Assembly: GCA_902651635.1 (NCBI GenBank)
Contig: CACRSC010000472.1
Span: 171,562 to 235,561, forward strand
Length of the DNA: 64,000 bases
Direction of reading: 5' to 3'
Source of the DNA: Mastigamoeba balamuthi
Taxonomy: Eukaryota; Evosea; Mastigamoebida; Mastigamoebidae
In this document: positions 35,101-47,515 of the stretch, in pieces
Layout of the letters: the number at the start of each line of letters is the position of its first letter
Position numbering within the stretch: the first letter of the stretch is position 1
The notes under the pieces: generated by a model
Database searches by the model: none
What the model was told of the DNA's origin: nothing
Seen by the model: the letters and a program-made list of their open reading frames with translations, nothing else
Program-made: the position numbers and the translations under genes

Positions 35101-38100
35101 CCACGTTGGCGCTGGCTGCGCGTCGGCGACCTTGTGGTTTACGTCTGGCTCGTATAGGCTGGCGCTGGCGGATATCGGGTGTAGGAGCGAGCGGAGGGCC
35201 GAGAGCAGTTTCGAGTAGAGGGCGAGGTCGAGTGTGATGTCGACAGGAGACACGTCGATCTCGACCTCGGCGCTCACACCATCCTCTGTGCTCGGCGATG
35301 TCTTGAGTGCCACCATGTCGACCCTCCCCAGCTGGGCGATTCCATCGTCTTCCGAGCCCATTTGTACAGCGATGTCTGTCGCAACCACCGAGGAATGCCA
35401 CGTAGATATACAGGCGCTGACGCTCGTGAGCCCCAGGCGCAGTGCGAGAACAGACTTGGGGAACGACGCGACGATGCTGTCCACAGAAACGACTGCCTCC
35501 AGCGTGGGCCATGGGCTCCAGCACACGGCTACCTTGTCTAGGCGCACGCACGGTTGCCCGGGCCCCAGCCTCGCGACTACAGCTGGAACAACGAGGACAG
35601 GCGCCCGCTTGACCTCCGTTCGTGGCTTTCGGTCGTCAGTTGATCCGAGGTGCCGTGGCGAGGGCGAGTTCGCAGGACCCGCCGGAATCACGCAGCTCGC
35701 GTTGAGCGCTTCGAGAGCAACATGCACGCGATCGAGCACGCTGAGTACGGGATCGATGTGCGCTGGCCTGAAGAACAGCTCGATATCGCTTGAACCGGCC
35801 CTGTCCCTCGTGATGCAGAGCGAGAGTGGAGGCCACGACCCAACCACGTCCACACCGCTGAGCATCTCCTCGATGACGCCACCAGTCTGGTCGACAGCAA
35901 CCATCCTCCCAAGCGACACAGACACAGAGTGCTCATCCGCTAGACCAGATACGCGGGGCGGAGCGATGATGATGCGCGGAATCTGCAGGGAGAGGCTTCG
36001 GGCCATCCCCTCCTTGTCCGCGCCGATTACTCGCACGGTAATGCTTGTTACGCACACGCTGAGGCTCGAGAGCGTAGAAGTGCCCGGAGCGGGCGGGCTT
36101 TGCACAGACCCCGCGATTTCCGGCTGGCGAGCGATGAAAGCAGCGATGGCGGCAAGAGAGGAGCAGAGCCCCGGCGTGAGCACCGCATCAACAGCATCGG
36201 CCGTGACTATCGACACTGTCTCTGGCCCGTGCTTCTTGAAGGACACCGTCAATGGCGTGCTCGTACAGAAAATCCCGCAGGACTCGGCATTGCTAGAGTC
36301 GCTTAGCTTCCCGTCGACAACCTTAAGGGCCTGCTGGGAGGTGAATACACAAGAGCGTAACTTGTGTTATCATACGGAATCGACGTTGGAGCCCCACGGT
36401 GTGCACGTTGTGACGTTGGCCTCGAAGTGCGAACACGAACCGCGAATCGAGTAGGCAGAAGACGGGTCGTTGAGCCCCAGAGTAATGTCCACGTACGAGC
36501 TCTCTGATATAACGACGGCCAGTTTGAGTTGCGTGCTTCCGGCTCTGTCAACCGGGGGCTCCCACTCGGCGACCCTCGAACACTCGTTCATCGCCGAGGG
36601 TCCCGGGAGGAGAAACCTGACGAAGGACGACAGCGTACACACGTCCGCGCGTCCTTGCAGACTCTCCACCGAGACGTCCAACTCCGTAGACGTGTCCAGC
36701 CCCGCCGTGATTCGGGTAAGGAATACCGACAGAAACGTTGCACTGGTTGCCACGCCGGCGCCGCACACCTCCAGGTTTTGGGCACGTAGAACCATTTTCT
36801 GTCGGCCCTCGTCGAAGATGCCCTCGAAGGCGAGCCCGTCCTGCATTTGGATGTACACGCTACTCTCGTTGTTCACGAAGAACTCACCGTGGAGCTTGGG
36901 CACCGCGACTCTGAGAATGCTCTGGTACGCAGGGCCGCGGGTAGCTTGGGGTGCGTCCCAGTACGACATCTGCATCAGAGGCAGAATCACCGCACGGGAG
37001 ATTGCACAGACTGTGTCGTTGTACTGCTCGTTGTCGAGAACGACGTTGAGTGGTCCAGAGAATGCGATAGAGACGATTGTCTGGTCTCCTTTCTCGCTCA
37101 GCTGAATGCGCAGGTCAATAGGAGACGACAGTATGGGCCTTTCCCCTGCGCGGATCTCGACTGACCGCAACGACAGAGCTTCAAAGCAACCAGGCGTTCC
37201 GAAGGGCAGGTCGATGTGCAAACTCGACGCCGAGATGGAGAACCGACTGGATAGAGCCAGACTACAGTCGGCAGCCTGGAGTGATATCCTCCTCTCTGCC
37301 ACCTCGGTCGTGACAGGTTGGCGGTCCCACACCCAGAGCTGAACAAAGCGGCGTAGAGCCTCAATCGCGCTCATAAACCAGCAGATCTCGAGTGCAGCGC
37401 GCAACTTGCATGCCGTTATCCGCGGGCACGTCAGCTGCAACCAATCGATCTCGGTTTTCGACTCCTCTGCTTGAACGAGTGGCAGTGCGACGTCTGCGGA
37501 CTTGACAAGCGACAGACCCTTGGAGTAGAAGTCCAGGCCTCGTGAGCAGACCCCCAGAGTGGCAGACGCGGCAGAGAGAGCGCAATCAAGCGAGTCGACG
37601 GTGGATGCATGGGGTACAGGAAGACAGAACTTGGAAGAGAAGTGGTCGCACTCAATTAAGAGTGCGTACGGGGACTTGGAGGCAAACGGCCAGCCGACGC
37701 GCATCTCCGAAGCCGAAGCCGAGACTGCCAGCATGGCAGGGTCGCCATACGACACCGAAAGCTGCGTATAGGGCAAAAGCAGCATAACAGACTCGTACCC
37801 CGCAGAAAATCTGACAGCCGAAGAAACTCCCAGCACCAACGATGTGCGCTTCTCGGGTTCCTTGTCGCCGTACGCCTCGATGAGGATATCGGAAGCCTTG
37901 AGTCTCCCATGCTGAACAGCCAGGGACCCTACGAGAACCCTCCACGCGCCATATTGGATCTGGGTCTTCCTGAGGTTGATCGTCGTTGACACGTGTTTCG
38001 CAGGCTTCGTATCCGTGCTGGCTATGATGTAAGCAGTGGCATTCTGGGCAAACCCGAACAGGCTCTGTGCCCACACGAAGCAGTCAGCGTAGCGTCTGGA

Positions 38101-40001
38101 CGAGTCCTTCGGAGACAAGAAGAACTGAGCGGCCTTGGAATAGAGGGCTTCGTCCGGGGCGAGAAGGTACAGGGGCGAAACGTCGATGAGAACATCGAGA
38201 GCCGCTGGGGTAATCTCCGCAGAAACCCTGATCGCGAACACTGCGGGGTCAACTCCACCATCGACAATAGTCCTCCCGGAGCATTCCTGAGCGAACAGAG
38301 TGCCGAACGACAGCGACAGCTGTGCCGTGTTGTTGGGCCCTGCTGACCTCGAGAACACGATGTCCGTCGCAGTTATGCTGGCGACAGGCCCCACGGAAAT
38401 GACGGCGGCACGGGTGTGAGCATCGATCTCGAAACCGTAGTTGAAGGCTCCCTGCTGTTGCTGCACTTTGACGTACGCGAGTGCGAGCTGGCTCTCGAGG
38501 CCCTCCCCATCGGAATCCCCCGACTCTGTGTCTGACCTGCTTGGTGTCGACGTCCCAGAGTGCGTGGGGGTCTTGGCTTTGGTAGCGATGTCCGGCAGCT
38601 GCTGGAGTTTGCGCGCAATCGACACGAAAAAGTCGCGGCTAGCGGCGATGGGCTCCGGAAGTTTTTCAGCCTCGGCCACCTTCTCGAGTTCCTTCGGCAT
38701 TGCCGCTTTGACGCCCTGTATCGCGAGCTCTCGGAATCGGGCGATGGTGAAGAAGTTGTAGCGGCCCTCGATAGTCTGCACCATCTCCTTATCCGTGGCG
38801 CGCATGCAGCCCTTGAGCAGGCGAGCTTTGTAAGCCTCCACGTAGAACTTGCGGTCGCTCCTCAGCATCGCAATGTACATCGCGGACAGCAATCTCCTTT
38901 GCTCGCGCCTCATCGCCATCACGGCAAGCACGCACTTGCGGAGCCTTCCGCTGCCTTCCTTTGACGCCGATAGCACAATCGCGGACTCAGAAGTGCTGGC
39001 GGTGAAGGCTTGCAGGTACTCGTGCGCGACATCGAGGACGGCGGACAGCTGGCATCCGTCCAGGCGGACGTTAACCGTGTCCGTGTCCGTGCACACGCAC
39101 AGCGTTCCAGCGCTGTCGGGGCCAGAGCTCTTCCTCAGCCCCACAGTCCCCGTGACAGAGAGCGGCGCGAGTATGTCCCTGCGCTCTCCCGTGCGGTCCT
39201 CCGAGTACACGCCTACGCCGTCGACGCTTACGGACCTCGGGGTGAACGCGTCGCCTTCGCGCGCGCCGGAGACCCTCAGGGAGTCGAGCGTCGCCCCTAC
39301 CGCGCACCCCGTCGTCGCCTCGACGCGCACGTGCACGCGCTCGACGCAGACAGACATGCCCGTGACAACGCGGCGCAGCAGGCGGGCGCCCGGGAACGAC
39401 GACGACAGGACAGAGGCGGCGATGGCCGACCGCGCCCACGAGGCGGCGGCGTCGTCGTGCAGGGCGCAGAGCAGCGCGTCGACGCCGGCGCCCTCGGAGC
39501 GCGACCGCGGCCGCACGACAACAACCACGTCGGCGACCTCCAGAGACGCCGGCGCTCGGCCGAGCCTGTGCCAGGGCGGCAGCGAGAGGCGAATGCTTCC
39601 TAGAATCCAATTCGAAATTGGATCGGGAAACGGGGGAAATTTAGGGGAAATGTGGGAAATGTGGAAATGAAATGAATTGTTGGGACCTATGGTACTGCCG
39701 GGCGCGAGGTCGAGAGGCGGGTGCAGGAAGAGGGGCGCGACAGAGGCGGGCGGAGGCAGTGAGCCAGCGGCCGAGAGCGCCGAGACGATGGCGCGCGCCG
39801 CATCGGGGCGGAGCTCGAGCGAGGAGAGCGAGAGTTCCCCACGGAGGATGAGCTGGCGCAGGGCTTTCTCGCGATCCTCGACCTTGAAATCTGGGGGGCG
39901 GTTGGAGTGGCGACGCGACAGGTGAGTTGGCGGCGGGCAGTACCCTTGACGAAGGCGCCGAGAATGTTCGAGATGGCGTCCCGCAGGACCTTCTCGATCA
40001 T
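32110..40001 (-). CDS. VPS13: VPS13-family bridge-like lipid transfer protein
   Basis: Exons on the minus strand: 40001-39944, 39890-39687, 39599-36376, 36333-32981, 32900-32783, 32730-32110; about 2525 residues, all junctions in frame. The chorein N-terminus is MIEKVLRDAISNILGAF then DFKVEDREKALRQLILRGEL and SIRLSLPPWHRLGRAPASLEV. Long beta-rich repeats follow, as expected for the hydrophobic lipid groove. The VAB/SHR-BD region is visible (RVEGLDWSMPFPLSATDDLW, CTYASREGTWVVSLI, PEIQVVLVDDGKQV). The end has TRIRAHYSGQIARQLF, equivalent to the 'HY..Q...Q.Y' block, and stops soon after, so the usual C-terminal amphipathic (ATG2-like) and PH modules are missing. VPS13 proteins move phospholipids in bulk between membranes at contact sites. 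Only 118 bp separate it from the FHA gene upstream. Confidence 0.9.
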
Positions 40002-40118
40002 CTCGTACGCTGGTGGGGGTTTCTTGGCCGGCAAGCAAGAATTCAAAACTGTGTGGGAAAAATATCATGGAAATATCAGCAGATCGCGGGGGTATCACGT
40101 GACATTCAATTGATTCCT

Positions 40119-41170
40119 TCAGCGCCCGCGTTTCGTCCCGCGCTTGGTGGTGGTGCGTTGGCGGGAAACTTTCTGTGATCCCGACCTGTTGCTGAACGTC
40201 TCAGGGTGGAACCTGGTCGGCGTGGTGGAGGCCCTCCTGCTGGAGAGTGTGCTGCTGAGGTTCTCGCCCGACCTCGACAGCCACTTCTGTATCTCCGCCG
40301 TTATAATGTCCTCCTCCTTCCTGGCGATCTTGCTGGCTCTGCTGCACTCCTCGCCAGAGGGGGCAGACTTCTCCCGCGTCCTCTTGAGAGTGTTCCGCTC
40401 CTCGCCATCACTGTGGGTCCCGCCCTCTGGCGAGCACTCGGGTCCTGCAGGCTCCTCCGTTTTCACTGTGTGGGCCAACAGCTCCGCAGGCTCCCTGTGA
40501 TCCACGTCCTCGCCCATCACGGCGCTCTCCAGCGCCCTCGTGTTGGCCACAGACAGGCGCCTCCTGGGGCTGCTGCAGGGCTCCGCGGGCGTCTGCGCCT
40601 GTGTGTCGCCGGCCTCCTCCTTGCTCGGTGGCTCCTTCTCGTCGTCCGTCCTGCTCTCAGGCACAACGTCGACGCTCTGGGGCTCCGGCCTGCTGGCGCA
40701 CAGCGGCGTGGTCGGCACAGACTCGATGGAGGCAGCGCCGTGGGGCACCACGCGGAACCTGACCGCGCCCATGCGCACGACGTCGTCGCAGCCGAGCGGC
40801 ACGGCCGTCCTGGGCGCCAGGGTGGCGCGCGTGTCGCCGTAGCCGACAGAGACGGGCGCCTGGTCGCTGCAGCTCATGATGTAAACCGACGTCTGCGAGT
40901 CCACAAAGAGCAGCGCGTGGACCGCCTCGACGCAGGCGCCGGCTTCCGGTGCGGCGTCGGCGCGTATGCGGAACACGACGTCGCAGCGCGGGGAGCTGGC
41001 GCGCGAATTGAATTTTGGGTGTCGGCAAACACACAAACGGGATTTGGGAGATTCGGAAGGGGGGCGGACCTGCCTAGGCGGTAGACGAAGCGGCGCAGAG
41101 GATAGTGGCGGGACTCGCTGCCTCGGACGAGTGTGACAAGGTCACAGAGGTACGGCGAGTCTTCCGCCAT
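40119..41170 (-). CDS. FHA-domain protein, paralogue without bromodomain
   Basis: Two exons, 41170-41070 and 40995-40119; about 325 residues. The first 125 residues parallel the FHA-bromodomain protein closely: LCDLVTLVRGSESRHYPLRR, RCDVVFRIRADA, HALLFVDSQTSVYIMSCSD, VVRMGAVRFRVVPHG. The first intron is at the identical codon in both genes, whereas the long microsatellite intron of the paralogue is absent here. The rest is disordered and rich in S, E, K and R, with a basic tail (TTTKRGTKRGR). A phosphothreonine-binding nuclear role is likely; no catalytic domain is present. Confidence 0.7.
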
Positions 41171-41324
41171 TCAGGCCACCTGCGTTATTCTGAGCCGGAA
41201 TATCGGGAGGCGAGAGGAGAAATCTGGGCTTGGCGCCACGAAATGAAGGTCATTCAATTGTTCTGTGCTTGCGCCCGATATCGGCACGATCTCGAGATCT
41301 ATTTGTGCAAAATCTTCCGGAAGA
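41171..41324. promoter_or_regulatory. Divergent promoter, FHA gene and Stealth gene
   Basis: A 154-bp gap with ggaatatcgg about 30 bp upstream of the FHA start and cgatatcgg about 45 bp upstream of the Stealth start, the same AATATC-type word seen at other starts. Confidence 0.4.
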
Positions 41325-42823
41325 ATGGAGAGAGCGGCACGCGGCAGGAAGCGGACAGGGTCGCTGATCACGGTGGTGGTTATCGTGTCGCTCGTGTGGT
41401 ACACGTCGGCGGCCTTCCTCTCGATGCGCCTCGTGCGCGACGTCCTCGCGCCCGCCACGTCGACCCGCCGCACGCTGACGCCCCCGCGCGCCTCTGAGCG
41501 CCTCTGCCAGGCACCCGCGCCCCCTCCACCGCGTATCCCGCATTCTGACCCCACCCCCTCCGCATCCCGCCCTGCCTCCAGACCGTTGACGTGATCTACA
41601 CGTGGGTCAACGGGTCCGATCCTGAGCACAGGTACCGTCGCTCCGTTCCCGGAACCTGTGTGTGCCCTGTTGGTGACTCGTTTGGGCCGTGGGGGATGCG
41701 CAGGATGCTGGTGGAGCAGTACAGAGGAAAGCCGTCTGGGGCAGCGACCATGAGGGCCTTCAGGGACTACGGCATCCTGAGGTTCTCGATCCGCAGCCTC
41801 TTCCGCTTCGCCCCCTGGGTCAACCGCGTCTTCATCCTCACCAACGGGCAGGTGCGATGGGGGGGGCCCCAGCACCGCAGCCGTCCTCTCACCAGCAGCA
41901 CACCCGTGCAGGAGACGCCTGCGTGGCTGAACAAGAAGGCGCCCGGGCTGACGATCGTGACGCACGCGGACGTGTTCGAGAACGTGTCGCACCTGCCGAC
42001 GTTCAACTCCAACGCCATCGAGGCGCACCTGCGCAGGGTCCCCAAGCTCTCCGAGTGCTTCATGTACATGAACGACGACTTCTTCCTCGCCCGCGACACT
42101 CCCCTCAGCCACTTCGTCAACGAGGACACTGGGAAGCTCAAGCTCTGTACGCCGCAATGCGCCACACCGGCCCCCTCGCTCACTCGAGGGCTGTGCAGAC
42201 ATGGACGGCTTCAAGGCGCCTGAGACGGAGGCGATGAAGACCAACACGTGGCACAGGAGCGTTGCCCGAACGAACGAGCTGTTGGACGCGTGGTACAATC
42301 CCGGGACTGAGCCCGTTCGCAGTGCGTACCTGTTTTTTTTGGATTGCATCCTGACATCCCGAGCTTGCAGGGAACTACGCCGGGCACCACTGCTACTTCA
42401 TGAGGGTTTGCCAACTCCGCCTATTGCCGTCCGAGTACAATGAACTCACTGCGATCGCAGAAAAGCGTGCTGAATACGGCCTGGAACCGGTGGAGGAGCG
42501 AGTATGAGGTAACGTCGTCCCACAGGTTTCGCCAGCAGGTCGACATTGCAACGCCGTTCCTGCAGGCGAACCTCGCGCTGGAGGAAGGGCTTGCCACCAA
42601 AGAACGCTCGCCCAACATCGGGGGGTCGTGGACGTCGAACTCGACGACGAACATGGCCCTGTGGCGCAAGGTCCAGAAGAAGAAGCCGTTCTGCGTGTGC
42701 CTGCAGGATGGCCTCGACGAGACCGAGAACTCCGAGCGGGAGATCGCGCACCTCGAGCGCCTGTTGTGCAAAATGCTGCCAAAGCCGTCGCCTCTCGAGA
42801 AGGGGACCAACCCGTGCACGTAA
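41325..42823 (+). CDS. GNPTAB: Stealth-family GlcNAc-1-phosphotransferase-like protein
   Basis: Seven exons: 41325-41441, 41582-41631, 41704-41851, 41912-42146, 42199-42321, 42371-42405, 42461-42823; about 356 residues. The N-terminus is a signal anchor (SLITVVVIVSLVWYTSAAFL). The four conserved Stealth regions are present in order: CR1 VDVIYTWVNGSDPEH, CR2 RDYGILRFSIRSLFRFAPWV to ECFMYMNDDFFLARDT, CR3 HRSVARTNELLDAW and HHCYFMR, CR4 RFRQQVDIATPFLQANLALE. The family includes the enzyme that adds GlcNAc-1-phosphate to mannose on lysosomal enzymes. The protein is minimal: it lacks the spacer, Notch and DMAP modules of animal GNPTAB, as in other protist and bacterial members, so the acceptor may differ. 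Confidence 0.88.
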
Positions 42824-42958
42824 ACGCCGGTTTCATTGATTTTGTTCGCTTCCGTGTCTCAACCAGCATAGCAGTACCAAAACACGCAACCAGGGAGTAA
42901 ACTGGAGAGTGTTATGCAGGGCCAGATGCGGCACCCAACGGAATACGATACAGCGTGC

Positions 42959-44017
42959 TCACTGGCCCCAGTAGGTCCTCCCTGTGCCGTCGGACATGAC
43001 CTCGGAGACGTGGTCTGCCGACAGCACGCGCCTTTCGCGTGGCCTCGGCCCCGCATCCCCCGAGAGCGGTATGATGTGGTCGAGGCACCGAGCGACGCCA
43101 GACCCCGACGCGACCCTGTGCGCCCGGGTCGTCGGGATCCTCTGCTCCTCGGCGGACCCGGGGTGCGTGTCGGGCGCCAGGCACATGGCGGCCCCGTTGG
43201 ACATGTGGGCGTTGATGGCCGCGTCCCGGGCGCCCTTGATGGGGCCCATGACGCGGTCCTTCGAGCGCCTGCGCTCGATGGCGAGGTCGTACAGCTCGCG
43301 CTCCTTGCGGAAGCCTGTGAGCTTGGAGTCGTCCTTCTTCTCGTCGTAGTCGTCGCGGTCCTTGAGCAGGTCCTGGATCACCGCCTCGTGCCTGCGCACG
43401 TTGTTCCATCGCGCCTGCTGCCTCGCCGCGGCGATCCTCCTCTCCTCCTCGTCCAGCCTCTCGTTGGGCGCGTCCTTGGTGGTCACGAACCTCTTCTGCT
43501 CCCAACGCACAGGCAAATTCAATTGATTGCCGGACCCACGTGAATTCAGCTGTGCGGGCGGACCTCGTCGGGGACGAAGAGAGGCGACTCGGGGTCGGGG
43601 GCGAGGAGCTGCGAGCCCGAGGACTGTGCCGGCGGAGGGGCGTGCTCCCAGACGTCGTACATCCTGGCCTCGACGGCCCCGCGGGCGTCCTGCTGCCTCT
43701 GTATCTCCTCCGCTGCGGGCGACGACCGCGTGCGCCGGCGCGCGCTCTGCGTCTGCCCCAGCAGCCTCTCGGGCGAGGGTGCGGCCTCCACGTGCTCCTC
43801 TGTCTCCCAGGGCGCGACCTGCTGCACTCTGCTGTAGGCTGCATTTATGCCAGACTGGGGTCAGCGGGAGCACCAGAGAGGCCCCCGGTGGAGCGGAGGA
43901 GGCGGGAAACGCACTCGGAGCGGCCGACACGCTTGTCTTCTTCGCGGGCTTGGGCAGGTTCGTCGAGCCCAGCAGCACGCGTTGCCGAGGGGCGAGGGGC
44001 TTGGGGTGGGACGACAT
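42959..44017 (-). CDS. Unknown 304-residue protein
   Basis: Exons 44017-43931, 43854-43564, 43495-42959, all phase 0. The first 125 residues are disordered and charged (PWETEEHVEAAPSPERLLGQ).The C-terminal 180 residues look conserved: a charged helix (NERLDEEERRIAAARQQARW, VIQDLLKDRDDYDEKKDDSK, FRKERELYDLAIERRRSKDR), then GPIKGARDAAINAHMSNGAA with several small residues, and a short polar end. I do not recognise the family. No membrane segment or signal peptide. It shares a 124-bp divergent promoter with the EF-hand gene. Confidence 0.7.
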   Translation of the reverse strand: MSSHPKPLAPRQRVLLGSTNLPKPAKKTSVSAAPSAFPASSAPPGASLVLPLTPVWHKCSLQQSAAGRALGDRGARGGRTLAREAAGADAERAPAHAVVARSGGDTEAAGRPRGRRGQDVRRLGARPSAGTVLGLAAPRPRPRVASLRPRRGPPAQLNSRGSGNQLNLPVRWEQKRFVTTKDAPNERLDEEERRIAAARQQARWNNVRRHEAVIQDLLKDRDDYDEKKDDSKLTGFRKERELYDLAIERRRSKDRVMGPIKGARDAAINAHMSNGAAMCLAPDTHPGSAEEQRIPTTRAHRVASGSGVARCLDHIIPLSGDAGPRPRERRVLSADHVSEVMSDGTGRTYWGQ

Positions 44018-44141
44018 GCCAAGACTCTAATTAGTTTGTGCACGTCTATTTTTGGCACCCGAGATACCAAACGTGTGATCTGCTCCAAAATTGTGAATCC
44101 GGCAAACAAGAGAAGGCCCTGCGAATTGGGGCAGCAGAGGG

Positions 44142-45031
44142 ATGGGGTCTGCTGCGTCGAACCAGGCGTTCGTGCGAGCCATCTACGTGTCGCACGAGCA
44201 GAGGCAGAGCATGATGCAAGAGAAATACCCCAGCAGCAAAGGGGCTGTTCATCGCTCGCACCTCGTGCTCGACGAGCTGCTGGCAGTGCAGCCGCCGCGC
44301 GAGCACCCCATCGACCTCGCGCACCTCGGGACGCTCTACGCCGTCGACACGGACAAGAACGGCCGGTTCGAGGAGCCCGAGATGGTCGAGTTCGTCAAGT
44401 TCTACGTCACTTTCCGATCGGTCCGTACCTTGCTCCCTTTGCCTGCGTTGAGTCATCACAAATTCTTGTTCGCCGGAGGTGACACTGCGATACCCCGGTC
44501 AGAACGAGAGGAGCGTGGACGTGGACGCCAAGTTTCAGGGTTACTGCACGCTGCGGCTGTGGAACGACCTGGCAAAGCCCAGCGGCGTGGACAACTTCGT
44601 CAAGTGGATCGTCCACCTGGCAGAGGAGAACAACGGCCTCGTGGAGTTCGAAGGTTCTCTCACGCTCGCTCCTCGCCAGCACGCAGTGACGGCACTGCAC
44701 CGCAGATCGCCCGGGTGAGAGGTTCGTGTCGTCGGACAGCGTCCGGGCGATCCACAGGGTGCTGAACATGAGGGCCGCCCTGGGCGTGGACTTCCAGACC
44801 TTCTTCGACCTGATGCAGAACTACGCGGAGGACGAGGTGCGCGCACCCAAGCGCCTCCTGCTGCTCACGTGGTGAGTGGCAACATAGGGGTTGATGAAGC
44901 TGGAGGATGCAAATCTGGATACCGTTGTGCCAAGCACGGTGCTGGGCTACTTTGCTGAACAGTTCGTCGAGGGCTTCAGAGGCCTGCTTTCAGAGCTGGG
45001 CTTCAGTAGCGACCTCCCTCTTGATGTGTGA
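44142..45031 (+). CDS. EF-hand protein with N-myristoylation signal
   Basis: Exons 44142-44420, 44479-44653, 44706-44836, 44888-45031; about 242 residues. The N-terminus MGSAASN fits MGxxxS, so the protein is probably myristoylated and membrane-associated. One canonical calcium loop is visible, DTDKNGRFEEPE in LYAVDTDKNGRFEEPEMVEF. The rest is helical (LRLWNDLAKPSGVDNFVKWI, FQTFFDLMQNYAEDE) and may hold degenerate hands. It resembles protist recoverin-like or calcineurin B-like calcium sensors in layout, but only one loop is clearly functional. The last exon (GYFAEQFVEGFRGLL) is less certain, since a read-through stop exists at 44872. Confidence 0.65.
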
Positions 45032-45461
45032 TGGTTCCTATTCTGGCTCCAAGGCAGGAAGAAAAAGGGAGGAAACAGAGAAAAAGGTGTCTCGCCCCAG
45101 GTCTGAGGTTCAGCCAGAGGACTGTCACCCGTTTTGTAGCGGCGAAGGATGATGTTCGAGGGGGTTAACCGGCCCAGACCCACTAGGAGGGAAGAGGCAG
45201 AACAATCCTCGAGCGATAAGGAGGGAAGGATGTGTGCGATAAGATAGGGCTCAGAGAGACTTGTCTCCAAGGAGATGTCGGACAATGTAGGTAAAGGTAA
45301 AGTGAAATTCATCAGGGCCCATACTTAACGACTAACCATATGCAGTGCTCCACACCACAGATAAGAAGTACCGAGAAAAAGCAACAGGTTTCTGGTTGTG
45401 GGACCCGGAAGATTTTTTTCTCTTTTCATATCTTCAGTGCTCTTCTCCCTTGTTGTTGGCG
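45032..45461. other. Convergent 3' region, about 430 bp
   Basis: No gene seen between the stops of the EF-hand gene (+) and the TPR gene (-). GC content is lower than in the flanks; no repeat or RNA gene recognised. Confidence 0.5.
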
Positions 45462-47515
45462 TCATTTGATGCGCTGGAGGAGCTGGGTGGCGTGGTGGTT
45501 CGTCGGGTCGATCCTGAGGAGGGTCCTGAGGCACGTCTTCGCCTCCTTTGGCTTCCCGGCAGCCACGAGGGCCGCGCTCCTCGCCTCGAGCACGTGGGGC
45601 TCCTCGGGCGCGATGCGGTGCGCAAACGCGCTCTCCTCCATCGCCGGCTGCACGTCGCCGCGAGCAAGCAAGACCAGCGAGCGTGCTGCGTACCCTCTGG
45701 CGCACTTTGAGTCGCGCTTAACCGCCTCGTCTGCCGCCGTCATGGCCTTGTCCAGCTCGTTCACAGCGACTGTGCGCACACACAGAGGGCGTTAGTCGGT
45801 TGGGACACAGAAACCGCCCTGTGCTCGCTGCCGAGCGCACTGAGGGTCTCTGCGTAGGCGGCCAGGGCGACCGTGTTGGACGGCTCGACGCGGGTCGCGT
45901 TCGCCGCGTCCTCCTCCGCGGCGCGCAGCTCGCCGTGCCTCGCGTGGGCGAAGGAGCGGGCGAGGTACGCCGCGGCGGACTTGGGCGCCATCCGCACCGC
46001 GAGCTCGCCGTCCTCGATGGCCCCCGCGCAGTCGCCGAGGTCCACCCGCCCGTGGCACCGCACGATGACCGCGTTGAGCGACAGCGGGTTGATTCGCAGG
46101 ACCTCGGACGCGTCGTCCACGCAGCCGCGCGGGTCGCCCGAGGCGCGCTTGGCCTCTGCGCGCGCGATCAGGGCGACGGAGCTGTTGGGCTCCGTCCTGG
46201 CCGCCAGCGACGCGTCGTCGAGCGCCTGCTTGGGCTTCCCGAGCGCGATGTACGCGCGGCAGCGCACCACGAGGCTCACGACGTGCGTGCCGCCCGACAG
46301 CCGCAGGGCCTCGGTCGCGTCTTGCCGCGGCGTGAGCCAAACAGAGGCGCCTCCCCAAGATCAATTGACTTGCGCACCGTCGGAAGCGCCGTGGGGGTCT
46401 CCGGCGGCGAGGCGGGCGAGGCCGCGGGTGGCGTGGGGCAGGGGCCACGAGGGGCGCAGCGTGAGAGCCCGTGCAGCGTCCTCGAGGGCGCCGTTGACCT
46501 CGCCGAGCTCGGCGCGGGCCATCGACCGCGTGGTCAGCGCGAATACGTAGCTCGGGTCCAACAGCAGCGACGTGGACGCGTCCTGCACGGCCCCGCGCAG
46601 GTCCCCTTGCAGACGGTGCACCTCGGCCCTCGTGAAGTACGCCACCGAGTTGGTGGGGTTGCAGGCTCTGCGGACGGGGAGGGAGGAGAGTGTGAGGACC
46701 GTCCCTCCTCCGCAATTCCGAGATTCCAAATCATATCTCGCCGGCGGAGATATTTTGGGGTGGCGATATTCCAGGAATCGCGTACACCGCCTGGTTGGCG
46801 TCGCTGAGGGCGGCGGCGAGGTCGCCCACGAGGCGCCTGGCCTCGCCCCTCGTGCTGTACGCGCAGCTGCACTTGGGGTCCGCGTCGACGGCCCGCGAGG
46901 CGTCGGCGATGGCGTCGTCGAACCTGCGCATCGCCACGTGCGCCGCCGCGCGTATGACGAGCGACAGCGTGTCGCGGGGCTCGATCTCCAGCGCCGTCGT
47001 GGCGTCGGCGATGGCCTCTGCGTACTTGCCGGCCAGCCTCAGCTTCTCTGCCCGGGCGCGGTACTGTAGGGGGCGGGGGGCGGCGGAGGCGTTGGCGGAC
47101 AGCGGAGACACGGCGCGCCGAATATGCCGGCGCAGGTCAATTGAATATCTCGATATTTCCTGTGCTTTTCTCTCGCGAGAGGAGAGAGAGCGGAGGACGC
47201 GTTACCATCGGGGCGTTTTCCGGGGCATTGTCCCGAAGAGGAGCTGCGAGGTCGTCGTCGGCCACGGCCCCGCTGCCCCACCGGAAGCCGGCGCGCTCGG
47301 CGAGGGCCTCGAGGGCGCCCTTGCTGCGGCGGCGCGACTCCCACCTGCCCGTGCGCTGGGGCAGCGGCGAGTTCACTGGGCTCTCGGACCCGTCCTGCTC
47401 TCTCCCGCCCAGTCAGCCCTGCCCTGCTGTGGGCTATGGTACGGAGGGGTGGGAGGGACGCAACGACGGGGGTGTCGTCGATGGCGCGGAAGCGGTGGGC
47501 GTTGCGGGAGAGCAT
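45462..47515 (-). CDS. Tetratricopeptide-repeat protein
   Basis: Exons 47515-47465, 47394-47206, 47063-46786, 46667-46378, 46320-45815, 45755-45462; about 535 residues. After an 80-residue basic, disordered start (NAHRFRAIDDTPV, GRWESRRRSKGALEALAERA) come about twelve consecutive TPR units: YRARAEKLRLAGKYAEAIAD, RAAAHVAMRRFDDAIADASR, FTRAEVHRLQGDLRGAVQDA, CRAYIALGKPKQALDDASLA, ARAEAKRASGDPRGCVDDAS and so on to RSAALVAAGKPKEAKTCLRT. The spacing and PS/DP turns are like those of STI1/DNAJC7-type co-chaperones, but there is no J or DP domain, so the partner is unknown. The last intron could instead use another acceptor near 45772; the chosen one keeps the frame. Confidence 0.8.
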
